Origin: Mycolicibacterium hippocampi
GTDB lineage: Bacteria; Actinomycetota; Actinomycetes; Mycobacteriales; Mycobacteriaceae
Direction: 5' to 3'
Length of the DNA stretch: 64,000 nucleotides
NCBI RefSeq assembly: GCF_010723735.1
Contig: NZ_BLLB01000002.1
Coordinates: 5,580,001 to 5,644,000, forward strand
The notes below the pieces were generated by a model. The model made no database searches and was not told the DNA's origin. It worked only from the letters and a program-made list of their open reading frames with translations. A program made the translations under genes and the position numbers. Below are positions 8,978-16,675 of this stretch, piece by piece. Each line of letters opens with the position of its first letter. The stretch's first letter is position 1.

Positions 8978-9232
8978 GTGACGAGCAACCATCGACCCCC
9001 GGAGCCCCCAGCGCTGCCTGCGGCGCTTCTCGCGCCGTGGCCTGTCATCGTGGCGATCACCTGTGGCTGGTTGGTCGCGGCAGTCCTTGCCTTCACCGTG
9101 AGCTCGCTGCACGACTGGCGGCCCATCACCGTCGCCGGACTCGGGGTCGGCGTTTTTGGCACATCGATATTTCTGTGGCAACGTCACGCCGTGCGTCGCG
9201 GATCTCGTGGCGCCCAGAGCGGCCTCACCTAG
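8978..9232 (+). CDS. DUF2530 small membrane protein (Rv0879c-type)
   Basis: 84 residues from GTG 8978. Two transmembrane helices (around PVIVAITCGWLVAAVLAFTV and TVAGLGVGVFGTSIFLW) and a basic C-terminus. Length and neighbourhood match Rv0879c (91 aa). The longer open frame starting at 8882 lies in the promoter region shared with the methylase gene and looks spurious. Function unknown. The next gene begins 8 bases downstream, so the two may be co-transcribed. Confidence 0.75.
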   Translation: MTSNHRPPEPPALPAALLAPWPVIVAITCGWLVAAVLAFTVSSLHDWRPITVAGLGVGVFGTSIFLWQRHAVRRGSRGAQSGLT

Positions 9233-9240
9233 GAGAAGCC

Positions 9241-9693
9241 ATGGCAGCACCTGTCTTGCAAGCCCAGATCGACATCAATGCCCCGGTTTCCAAGGTGTGG
9301 GGACTGGTTTCGGATCTGAGCAAGATGCCGCAATGGAGCCCTCAGTGCCGCCTGATGAAGCCGATCGGCGGACTGCGCCAGGGCGCTCGCACCGTGAACT
9401 TCAACCGGCGCGGCCTGCTCTTCTGGCCGACGACGAGTCGCATCACCGAGTTGATCCCCGAGCAGAAGCTGGCGTTCCGGGTCAACGAGAACCACACCGT
9501 CTGGACCTACGAACTCGAGCCGACGGAGGCCGGCACCCGGCTGATCGAGACCCGCCACGCCGAGAACGGAACCACGGCGGTGTCCAATTTCCTGGTCAAC
9601 TCCGTGATGGGCGGCGTGCCCAGCTTCGAAGATGAACTGGTCGAGGGCATGAACGCTTCGTTGGCCCGTATCAAGGCCGCCGCGGAGAGCTAA
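9241..9693 (+). CDS. SRPBCC (START-like) family protein
   Basis: 150 residues beginning MAAPVLQAQIDINAPVSKVW after AGGAGAAGCC. The pattern I-AP---W-L-DL-K-P-WSP with a C-terminal amphipathic helix (VEGMNASLARIKAAAES) is the polyketide cyclase/dehydrase SRPBCC fold, a helix-grip that encloses a hydrophobic ligand. No catalytic residues are evident; related mycobacterial proteins bind lipids or polyketides. It ends in a 4-base convergent overlap with the DUF3027 gene. Confidence 0.85.
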   Translation: MAAPVLQAQIDINAPVSKVWGLVSDLSKMPQWSPQCRLMKPIGGLRQGARTVNFNRRGLLFWPTTSRITELIPEQKLAFRVNENHTVWTYELEPTEAGTRLIETRHAENGTTAVSNFLVNSVMGGVPSFEDELVEGMNASLARIKAAAES

Positions 9694-10508
9694 CTGTCGG
9701 CGGGCTTCACCACGTCGAGGACACCGTCGTCGTACGGGTCGTGCACCGGCGACCCGGTCCCGGCGGGCGCAGGGGTGTCCGAATGGGCTCCGCACCCGTA
9801 CTCGGCGTCGACCACGTGACCGTCGGATGCGAACTCGTTGGCGCACACGCCGAACATCACACCCAGTGCCCCGCCGAGCGGCACGTAGAAGCCGCAATCG
9901 CGACACATCCGCCGGGTGGCTCTGGCCATCGACGACCCGGGCCCGTGGTCGCCGTCGTGCCAGCGTTGCGCGGCCTCGTTGCGACCCCACAGGCTCAGCA
10001 CCTGCCGACGTCCCAGCCCGACCTCGACGGCGACGTCGTCGATCTGCGGATCTCCGGTCGCCGTATAGCCCGGCGCCAGGCGGGGATCGTCGGTCGCCGG
10101 GGCGAGAAGATCACCGGGACCCAGATCGCCGGGGCGGACCCGTTCGTCCCAGGGCACCCATTTCGGTGCGAGCAACGCGGTCGGGCCCGGCACCAGCACC
10201 ACCTCGCTGATGGTGGCGTGCGCGGCTCCCGGACATGCGGCGACGACAACCGCCCACTGCCACCCCTGATAGCCCGGTAGCTGGGCCAGGAAGCGGTGGG
10301 TGGCAGCCGTCGGATCCTCGAAGCCGGCCCCGAGGTACTCGCCGACGGTGTCCTCCCCGCTGAACTCGACGATCGCCGCACGGGCCTCGTCGACCGCACC
10401 CATGAGCACCGCCTCGAGGCCCGGGGAGGCATCGGCGGACCACGGGTCCGGATTCGCCGCCTCGGGCGTATCCACGTTCTGCTGGTCGGGTTCCGTCACA
10501 CTGTCCAT
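9690..10508 (-). CDS. DUF3027 protein with a cysteine cluster (Rv0877-type)
   Basis: 272 residues from ATG 10508, with TTGGAGGCG just before it. The family is specific to actinobacteria (Rv0877 in M. tuberculosis, 262 aa). The C-terminal third has CRDCGFYVPL, then FGVCANEF and YGCGAHSD, a likely four-cysteine zinc site. The central part holds PKWVPWDERVRPGDLGPGD. No function is known. Divergent from the MFS gene over 88 bp. Confidence 0.85.
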   Translation of the reverse strand: MDSVTEPDQQNVDTPEAANPDPWSADASPGLEAVLMGAVDEARAAIVEFSGEDTVGEYLGAGFEDPTAATHRFLAQLPGYQGWQWAVVVAACPGAAHATISEVVLVPGPTALLAPKWVPWDERVRPGDLGPGDLLAPATDDPRLAPGYTATGDPQIDDVAVEVGLGRRQVLSLWGRNEAAQRWHDGDHGPGSSMARATRRMCRDCGFYVPLGGALGVMFGVCANEFASDGHVVDAEYGCGAHSDTPAPAGTGSPVHDPYDDGVLDVVKPADS

Positions 10509-10596
10509 CGCCTCCAATCTTGCACGACAGGACCAAGGTCTAGCCACACCGGCCGCCCACACGCCCGCCGTCGTCCGCATGGGGGAGAATCAACGC

Positions 10597-12306
10597 GTGA
10601 CCGGAGCGCGGCGTGACCACCGGGGCCCCGAGGGGCAACCGGGTGAACGCTACTACCCACCGCGCCCACCTGCGGGGGAACACCCGGGGATGGCCAACTA
10701 CCCCAGCGACCCGTTGCACACCCCCGGCCACCGCTCGTCGCGCCGCAATCCCCCGACCAACCACAGCGCCAATCGATGGCTACCGCCTTTGGACGAGAAC
10801 GCCCGCCACACCACGTCGCACCGCGACCGTTTCGACCCGCCGCCCGGCCGGCTGGGGGCAGGCGCCGGTGAGAAGGTGACCGTGACGCGGGCGGCCGCGC
10901 AGCGCAGCCGGGAAATGGGCTCGAGGATGTACGGCCTCGTACACCGCGCCGCCACCGCCGACGGCGCGGACAAATCCGGCCTGACCGCCCTGACCTGGCC
11001 GGTGGTCGCGAACTTCGCGGTGGACGCGGCGATGGCGGTGGCGCTCGCCAACACGTTGTTCTTCGCCGCGGCGTCGGGGGAGAGCAAGGGCAAGGTGGCC
11101 CTGTACCTGCTCATCACGATCGCACCGTTCGCCGTCATCGCCCCACTGATCGGGCCGGCGCTGGACCGCCTCCAGCACGGCCGCAGGGTCGCGCTGGCCA
11201 CCTCGTTCGCGCTGCGCACCGTGCTGGCCGTGATCCTCATCGCCAACTTCGACAGCGCCACCGGCAGCTTCCCGTCCTGGGTGCTGTACCCGTGTGCCCT
11301 CGGCATGATGGTGTTGTCGAAGTCGTTCTCGGTGCTTCGCGGTGCCGTCACCCCGCGGGTGCTGCCTCCTTCGATCGACCTCGTCCGGGTGAACTCCCGG
11401 CTGACCACGTTCGGGCTGCTTGGCGGCACCCTCGTGGGCGGCGGCATCGCTGCGGCCGCGGAATGGGGTTTCCAGCTCTTCGCGATGCCCGGCGCGCTGT
11501 ACATCGTCGTCGCAGTGACCGTCGCCGGCGCCGGGCTGGCGATGCGCATCCCCAAGTGGGTGGAGGTCACCGAGGGTGAGGTGCCGACCACCCTGAGCTA
11601 CCACGGCGGGTCCGACGACCTGCGCCGCCGGCCCGAACCGTACAGCTCGACGATGCGAGCCCGGCAGCCCCTGGGCCGCAACATCATCACCGCGCTGTGG
11701 GGCAACTGCACCGTCAAGGTGATGGTCGGATTCCTGTTCCTGTACCCGGCGTTCGTCGCCAAGGCGCATGACGCCAGCGGCTGGGAGCAGTTGCGCATCC
11801 TCGGACTGATCGGCGCAGCGGCGGCCATCGGCAACTTCACCGGCAACTTCACCGCCGCGCGCCTCAAGCTCGGCCACCCCGCACGGCTGGTGGTGCGCTG
11901 CGCCATCGCGGTCACCGCTGTGGCGCTGGCGACCGCGCTGACCGGCAATCTGATGGTCGCGGCGGCGGCCACGCTGATCACGTCGGGAGCAAGCGCCATC
12001 GCCAAGGCATCGCTGGACGCGTCGCTGCAGGACGACCTCCCGGAGGAATCGCGGGCCTCGGCGTTCGGCCGGTCCGAGTCGTTGTTGCAGCTGGCGTGGG
12101 TCGCCGGCGGCGCAACCGGGGTGTTGATCTACACCGAGCTGTGGGCGGGTTTCACGACGATCACCGCCATCCTGATGCTCGGTCTCGCCCAGACGATCGT
12201 GAGCTATCGCGGCGAATCGTTGATCCCCGGCCTCGGCGGCAACCGGCCGGTGCTCGCCGAGCAGGAAGGTGGGCGGAGCGACGCGACGGCGGTGACGCAC
12301 GAGTGA
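10597..12306 (+). CDS. MFS transporter with long hydrophilic N-terminus (Rv0876c-type)
   Basis: 569 residues from GTG 10597, with GGGGGAG upstream. The first 110 or so are hydrophilic and Pro/Arg-rich; about twelve transmembrane helices follow from near ALTWPVVANFAVDAAMAVAL. The typical loop 2-3 motif is relaxed (IGPALDRLQHGRR), matching Rv0876c. Substrate unknown. The stop overlaps the next start by 4 bases (GTGA), so it is coupled to the DUF2771 gene. Confidence 0.85.
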   Translation: MTGARRDHRGPEGQPGERYYPPRPPAGEHPGMANYPSDPLHTPGHRSSRRNPPTNHSANRWLPPLDENARHTTSHRDRFDPPPGRLGAGAGEKVTVTRAAAQRSREMGSRMYGLVHRAATADGADKSGLTALTWPVVANFAVDAAMAVALANTLFFAAASGESKGKVALYLLITIAPFAVIAPLIGPALDRLQHGRRVALATSFALRTVLAVILIANFDSATGSFPSWVLYPCALGMMVLSKSFSVLRGAVTPRVLPPSIDLVRVNSRLTTFGLLGGTLVGGGIAAAAEWGFQLFAMPGALYIVVAVTVAGAGLAMRIPKWVEVTEGEVPTTLSYHGGSDDLRRRPEPYSSTMRARQPLGRNIITALWGNCTVKVMVGFLFLYPAFVAKAHDASGWEQLRILGLIGAAAAIGNFTGNFTAARLKLGHPARLVVRCAIAVTAVALATALTGNLMVAAAATLITSGASAIAKASLDASLQDDLPEESRASAFGRSESLLQLAWVAGGATGVLIYTELWAGFTTITAILMLGLAQTIVSYRGESLIPGLGGNRPVLAEQEGGRSDATAVTHE

Positions 12307-12797
12307 AACGTGTTGTCGCCGTGCTCGCGGCGGTGGCGCTGGTGGCTTCCACCGGCACCGGCGTGCTGGTGTGGCAGCTCACCAGAGACCACGAGCCGCA
12401 GCTGCCGGAGATCTCCGCGTACTCGCACGGCGAGCTGACGCGGGTGGGTCCCTACCGGTTCTGTGAGGTCCTCAACCCCACCGACTGCGTGGTGCCCGCC
12501 GAGCAGGGCGAGCTGCCGGTGACGGGCCGCCACCCGGTCCAGCTGTCGGTGCCGACGGCGATCGCGCAGGCACCGTGGGTGCTGCTGCGCGCCTACGAGG
12601 ACGACGATGTCATCGATGAGTTCCGCCCCGACAGCAGGCTTGCGGTGACGATTCCCACTGTCGACCCACGACGGGGCCGGCTCACCGGCATCGCCGTGCA
12701 GTTGCCGACGCTGGTCCGCGACGAGACGGGCAACGAGTTCCCGGTGCCGCATGCCGAGTGGTCGGTGCGGACCGTCTGGGGTCAGCCGGCTGAATGA
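12303..12797 (+). CDS. DUF2771 exported protein (Rv0875c-type)
   Basis: 164 residues. An N-terminal hydrophobic segment (VVAVLAAVALVASTGTGVLVWQL) is a signal anchor, followed by an extracytoplasmic domain with two cysteines ten residues apart-like spacing (FCEVLNPTDC) that could form a disulfide. The size agrees with Rv0875c (162 aa). Function unknown. Its last 16 bases overlap the convergent reductase gene at 12782-13798. Confidence 0.8.
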   Translation: MKRVVAVLAAVALVASTGTGVLVWQLTRDHEPQLPEISAYSHGELTRVGPYRFCEVLNPTDCVVPAEQGELPVTGRHPVQLSVPTAIAQAPWVLLRAYEDDDVIDEFRPDSRLAVTIPTVDPRRGRLTGIAVQLPTLVRDETGNEFPVPHAEWSVRTVWGQPAE

Positions 12798-13798
12798 GCG
12801 GCAGGGACGCGCTCGTCCTGCCGCGGCGGCCCCGGAGGCGACCCGTCTCCGAACGGCCTGCCGCCCAACGCTTCCCGACCGTGTGGCGTCAGCCAGGTCG
12901 CCAGGTCCGGGCCCTTGGGCACGACGCGGGTGGGGTTGATGTCGGTGTGGACGATGTAGTAGTGCTGCTTGATCTGGACGAAGTCGGTGGTGTCACCGAA
13001 CCCCGGGGTCTGGAACAGATCTCGCGCATAGGCCCACAGCACCGGCATCTCGGCGAGCTTGCTCCGGTTGGTCTTGAAGTGGCCGTGGTAGACGGCGTCG
13101 AAGCGGGCCAGCGTGGTGAACAGCCGCACGTCGGCCTCGGTGATGGTGTCCCCCACCAGATAACGCTGGTCGGTCAGCCGATCGGAGAGCCAGTCGAGCG
13201 CGGTGAACAACCGGTCGTAGGCCCTCTCGTAGGCCTTCTGCGACCCGGCGAACCCGCATCGATACACGCCGTTGTTGATCTCGGTGTAGACCCGCTCGGC
13301 CACCTCGTTGATCTCGTCGCGCAGCGGCTCCGGATACAGCTGTGGCGCGCCGTCACGGTGGTGAGCGGTCCATTCGGTCGAGAAGTCCAGGGTGATCTGC
13401 GGATAATCATTGGTGACCACCTGCCCGGTGGGGACATCGACGATGGCCGGAACCGTCACCCCTTTCGGGTAGTCGGGAACGCGCTTGTTGTAGGCGTCAC
13501 GGAGGTAGTGGATCCCCAGCACCGGGTCGAGCCCGTCGGGGTCGAGGTCGAAGGTCCAGCTCCGCTCATCGTGGGTGGGGCCGCAGAAACCGATGGAAAG
13601 AGCGTCTTCCAGCCCCAACAGCCGTCGCACGATGATCGTGCGGTTGGCCCACGGGCACGCTCTGGCGACGACGAGGCGGTAGCGGCCGGGTTCGACGGGG
13701 TAGCCGTCGCGGCCGTCGGCGGTGATCCGGGTGTCGATGTAGTCGGTGTCGCGGGTGAAGTCACCATCGGCGGTCGAGGAGTCGGCGACGTAGCTCAT
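12782..13798 (-). CDS. Xi-class GST-like glutathionyl-hydroquinone reductase family protein
   Basis: 338 residues. An N-terminal thioredoxin-fold domain carries ACPWANR, whose cysteine is the catalytic thiol of the xi class (YqjG/PcpF type); the helical C-domain contains YRCGFAGSQKAYERAYDRLF and YLVGDTITEADVRLF, family hallmarks. The usual members reduce thiolated quinols using glutathione. Mycobacteria make mycothiol instead, so the co-substrate here is probably mycothiol or another thiol (inference). It stands where M. tuberculosis has Rv0874c-Rv0872c (fadE10, a PE_PGRS gene). Confidence 0.88.
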   Translation of the reverse strand: MSYVADSSTADGDFTRDTDYIDTRITADGRDGYPVEPGRYRLVVARACPWANRTIIVRRLLGLEDALSIGFCGPTHDERSWTFDLDPDGLDPVLGIHYLRDAYNKRVPDYPKGVTVPAIVDVPTGQVVTNDYPQITLDFSTEWTAHHRDGAPQLYPEPLRDEINEVAERVYTEINNGVYRCGFAGSQKAYERAYDRLFTALDWLSDRLTDQRYLVGDTITEADVRLFTTLARFDAVYHGHFKTNRSKLAEMPVLWAYARDLFQTPGFGDTTDFVQIKQHYYIVHTDINPTRVVPKGPDLATWLTPHGREALGGRPFGDGSPPGPPRQDERVPAAHSAG

Positions 13799-13889
13799 GC
13801 CTCAGTCATACCCGTCGGAATCGAACTCAATGTGCGTCCCGTCAGAAGCGGGAGCGAGATCAGGTACGTCGTCAGGTACTACACGGCCC

Positions 13890-14300
13890 TCATGCGTCGA
13901 GTTCGCGGGCGACGGCCTTGACCACTTCGGAGACCCTGCGGGCCACCTTGCGGTCTGGGTAGCGGCCTTTGCGCAGCTCCGGCTGCACCGCACCCTCCAA
14001 CAACGTGATCATGTCCTCGACCATGCCGTGCAACTCGTCGGGCGTGTGCTTGTGCTCGACGGATGAGGCTTCTCGCCGTGTCTTGCTCAGGCTCGGCGGC
14101 GGGTCGATCAGCTTCAGCGTCAGCGCCTGCGGGCCGCGCCGGCCGGCAGCCACCCCGAACTCGACGCGCTGCCCGGCCTTGAGGCCTTCAACACCGGCGG
14201 GCAACGCCGAGGACCGCACGTAGACGTCCTCGCCGTCTTCCTGCGACAGGAACCCGAAGCCCTTCTCCGCGTCGTACCACTTCACCCGGCCGGTCGGCAC
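13890..14300 (-). CDS. cspB: Cold-shock domain protein CspB
   Basis: 136 residues from GTG 14300 (VPTGRVKWYDAEKGFGFLSQ), agreeing in length and sequence with M. tuberculosis CspB (Rv0871, 135 aa). Residues 1-65 are the cold-shock OB fold with RNP1 (KGFGFLS) and an RNP2-like segment (EDVYVRSSAL); the C-terminal 70 residues (HGMVEDMITLLEGAVQPELR) form an actinobacterial extension. It binds single-stranded RNA/DNA. The in-frame ATG at 14357 gives a poorly conserved extension. Divergent from the YccF gene over 169 bp. Confidence 0.92.
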   Translation of the reverse strand: MPTGRVKWYDAEKGFGFLSQEDGEDVYVRSSALPAGVEGLKAGQRVEFGVAAGRRGPQALTLKLIDPPPSLSKTRREASSVEHKHTPDELHGMVEDMITLLEGAVQPELRKGRYPDRKVARRVSEVVKAVARELDA

Positions 14301-14469
14301 TGGTCTCACCCGCTTGTCTCTTTGAAGCCAATAAATGTCTGTCCCTGTCGGGTACACAACTAACGCGCCCCGCCTGCGCCGGGACGCGTCCGAAAAGATC
14401 TTACTCGGACGCCGGCCCGGCCAGCATCCCCCGATGTCGGTAGGCTGCAGTCACCGTTGGAGGAAGAAG

Positions 14470-14874
14470 ATGCGACTGATACTCAATGTCATCTGGTTGA
14501 TCTTCGGCGGCCTGTGGCTCGCGTTGGGGTACCTGCTGGCTGCCCTGATCTGCTTCATCCTGATCGTCACGATCCCGTTCGGGTTCGCGGCGCTGCGCAT
14601 CGCGTCGTACGCGCTGTGGCCGTTCGGTCGCACCATCGTCGACAAGCCCGGCACCCGCCCCGGCGCCCTGGTCGGCAACGTCATCTGGGTCATCCTGTGC
14701 GGGGTGTGGCTGGCGATCGGCCACATCATCAGTGCGGTCGCGATGGCCATCACGATCATCGGCATCCCGCTGGCTCTGGCCAACCTCAAGATGATCCCGG
14801 TGTCCCTGATGCCGCTGGGCAAGGAGATCGTGCCCGTCGACTCGGTCGACGCCACCGCCGGAGCCCTGCGGTGA
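14470..14874 (+). CDS. YccF-domain inner membrane protein (Rv0870c-type)
   Basis: 134 residues with two internally repeated YccF units, each a helix pair: NVIWLIFGGLWLALGYLLAA then NVIWVILCGVWLAIGHIISA, each followed by IPFG/IPLA and a WPFG or MPLG motif. GGAGGAAGAAG precedes ATG 14470. No function is firmly known. A GTGA overlap couples it to moaA. Confidence 0.88.
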   Translation: MRLILNVIWLIFGGLWLALGYLLAALICFILIVTIPFGFAALRIASYALWPFGRTIVDKPGTRPGALVGNVIWVILCGVWLAIGHIISAVAMAITIIGIPLALANLKMIPVSLMPLGKEIVPVDSVDATAGALR

Positions 14875-15941
14875 CGGTGGTTTCGCTCGGGGTGCCGTCG
14901 GTGCACCGTCCCAGGCCGCCGGCGCCACCGGAGGGTCCGCTGGTCGACACATTCGGCCGGGTCGCGACCGACCTCCGCGTCTCGCTGACCGACCTGTGCA
15001 ATCTGCGCTGCACCTATTGCATGCCCGCCGAGGGCCTGGACTGGCTGCCGAGTGATCAGAAGTTGAGTTCCGCAGAACTCGCCCGACTGCTCCACGTCGC
15101 GGTCACCCGGCTCGGAATCACCAGCGTCCGGTTCACCGGCGGCGAGCCGCTGGTGGTCCCCCATCTCGAGGATGTGATCGCCAGGACGGCGGCGCTGGAC
15201 CCGCGCCCGGAGATCACGTTGACCACCAACGGTGTCGGGCTCGAGCGCCGCGCCGCAGGACTCAAGGACGCCGGACTCGACCGCATCAACGTGTCACTGG
15301 ACACCGTGGACGCCGCCCACTTCGCGGCGATCACCCGCCGCGACCGGCTGGGCGACGTACTGGCCGGACTGCAGGCCGCCAAGGCCGCAGGGCTGAATCC
15401 GGTCAAGGTCAACGCGGTGCTCGACCCGGTCACCGGGCTCGACGATGCGGTGGCGCTGCTGCGCTTCTGCCTGGAGCACGGCTATCAGCTGCGCATCATC
15501 GAGCAGATGCCGCTCGACGCCGGCCACACGTGGCAGCGAGGGCGCACCATCACCGCCGAGGACGTGCGGCGCACGCTGCAGCGGTACTTCACGTTGACCC
15601 CTGACCCGGCCCCGCGCGGTTCAGCCCCGGCACAGCTGTGGCAGGTCTCGTCGGCCGAGACGGGAGACCGGGTGCTCGGACGGGTCGGCATCATCGCATC
15701 GGTGTCGCAGGCGTTCTGTGCGGCCTGTGACCGGACCAGGCTCACCGCCGACGGTCAGGTCCGCAACTGCCTGTTCTCCACTGAGGAGACCGATCTGCGC
15801 GCCCTGCTGCGCTCCGGGGCCGACGACGACGCTCTGGAGGCTGCGTGGCGGGCCGCGATGTGGGCCAAAGCCGCCGGTCACGGGATCAACGACCCCGACT
15901 TCGTCCAGCCTGACCGGCCGATGAGCGCGATCGGCGGCTAG
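14871..15941 (+). CDS. moaA2: GTP 3',8-cyclase MoaA
   Basis: 356 residues, matching M. tuberculosis MoaA2 (Rv0869c, 360 aa). It is a radical-SAM enzyme that begins molybdopterin synthesis by converting GTP to the 3',8-cyclised intermediate used by MoaC. Seen: the SAM cluster motif CNLRCTYC, FTGGEPL, a second 4Fe-4S site with CAACDRTRL and CLFSTEETDLR, and the C-terminal GG. Start GTG 14871 overlaps the yccF stop. moaD follows after three bases. Confidence 0.96.
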   Translation: MTVVSLGVPSVHRPRPPAPPEGPLVDTFGRVATDLRVSLTDLCNLRCTYCMPAEGLDWLPSDQKLSSAELARLLHVAVTRLGITSVRFTGGEPLVVPHLEDVIARTAALDPRPEITLTTNGVGLERRAAGLKDAGLDRINVSLDTVDAAHFAAITRRDRLGDVLAGLQAAKAAGLNPVKVNAVLDPVTGLDDAVALLRFCLEHGYQLRIIEQMPLDAGHTWQRGRTITAEDVRRTLQRYFTLTPDPAPRGSAPAQLWQVSSAETGDRVLGRVGIIASVSQAFCAACDRTRLTADGQVRNCLFSTEETDLRALLRSGADDDALEAAWRAAMWAKAAGHGINDPDFVQPDRPMSAIGG

Positions 15942-15944
15942 TCG

Positions 15945-16211
15945 ATGCAGGCATGCCCAGAAGTGCGGGTGACCGTGCGGTACTTCGCCGCGGCTCGTGC
16001 TGCGGCGGGCGCCGAAACCGAAACGGTCGCGCTGAACGCCGGAACGACGATCGCCGAGTTGATCGACACGCTCAGAGCTCGGGACTCGGAGCTGTCCCGG
16101 GTGCTCGCCCGGTGTTCGTTCCTGCGCGACGGAATCGCGGTGCGTGACATGGAATCTGCACTCGGGGATGCGCAGACCGTCGACGTGCTGCCCCCCTTCG
16201 CCGGCGGCTGA
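15945..16211 (+). CDS. moaD2: Molybdopterin synthase small subunit MoaD
   Basis: 88 residues with the ubiquitin-like beta-grasp pattern (VRVTVRYFAAARAAAGAETE) and the essential terminal Gly-Gly in VLPPFAGG, which becomes a thiocarboxylate and donates sulfur to precursor Z in complex with MoaE. Matches M. tuberculosis MoaD2 (Rv0868c). It is the last gene of the yccF-moaA-moaD operon, while its partner moaE lies beyond rpfA on the opposite strand. Confidence 0.94.
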   Translation: MQACPEVRVTVRYFAAARAAAGAETETVALNAGTTIAELIDTLRARDSELSRVLARCSFLRDGIAVRDMESALGDAQTVDVLPPFAGG

Positions 16212-16235
16212 GACAGTCCCGTTATCGATGTATTC

Positions 16236-16251
16236 CGTGATTTGCGTCACA
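16236..16251. promoter_or_regulatory. Candidate CRP operator upstream of rpfA
   Basis: CGTGA-TTTGCG-TCACA fits the CRP consensus TGTGA-N6-TCACA except for the first base. It lies in the 464-bp gap between moaD and rpfA, 425 bases before the rpfA start. In M. tuberculosis CRP (Rv3676) is reported to control rpfA, supporting the assignment. Confidence 0.68.
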
Positions 16252-16303
16252 TAACAGAACGGTCACGGGATGGCTACGGCACGGTTTCGCCGCGTGGTAC
16301 CTG

Positions 16304-16347
16304 CAGGAACAACGCAGTTTCCTGGGTTTTTAGAGTTTTTTTAGTAT
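16304..16347 (+). terminator. T-rich hairpin downstream of moaD / in the rpfA leader
   Basis: CAGGAA (16304-16309) and TTCCTG (16319-16324) can pair over a 9-base loop and are followed by two T tracts, up to seven T, a conspicuous feature in this GC-rich sequence. It may terminate the moaAD transcript. It lies between the CRP site and the riboswitch, so it might also act within the rpfA leader; a TTAGTAT at 16341-16347 could instead be a -10 box. Confidence 0.45.
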
Positions 16348-16461
16348 TTGCCGCGGTCAGAAACGCCGACGCGGCCAGAAGGTGACGGGGCCAAGGCCAC
16401 CGGTTACCGTCTTGACTCAGGTCGTCGACCCCAAACCCGACGGCCCGCCGTGTGACCAATT

Positions 16462-16653
16462 GCGCCGAGCTCCATCCGTTGGTCCGCGGGGACATCGAGA
16501 CACAACCTGGATGGAGGCGGGGGACCCACCGGTCCACCGAACACAAGGGACCTGGGGCCGTTTCCGGCTCCTAGGGGTGAAGCCGTCCTCGTTTCGACGA
16601 TGCCGGCCGGGCGACCTCTCCAGCCCGAACCCGACAGCTGACCTCGCGGGCGC
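16462..16653 (+). ncRNA. c-di-AMP (ydaO/yuaA-type) riboswitch in the rpfA leader
   Basis: Three blocks typical of the ydaO class occur in order: GGGGGACCCA (16519-16528), AGGGGTGAAGCC (16573-16584) and GCCCGAACCCGACAGCTGAC beginning at 16623, continuing into CTCGCGGGCG. The closing stem is GCGCC (16462-16466) with GGCGC (16649-16653); CTCCATCC and GGATGGAG form an inner stem. This class binds cyclic di-AMP and is known upstream of actinobacterial rpf genes, usually as an off-switch. It ends 22 bases before the rpfA start, near GAGAGGA at 16658, so it could act on translation or on elongation. Confidence 0.9.
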
Positions 16654-16675
16654 TTCAGAGAGGACCACACGCACT

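Noticed and set aside
13802..13889. Plausible-looking C-terminal sequence (VVPDDVPDLAPASDGTHIEF) in the gap after cspB
   Set aside because: No start codon outside the cspB coding region in that frame, and no ribosome site; left as 91 bp of intergenic DNA.
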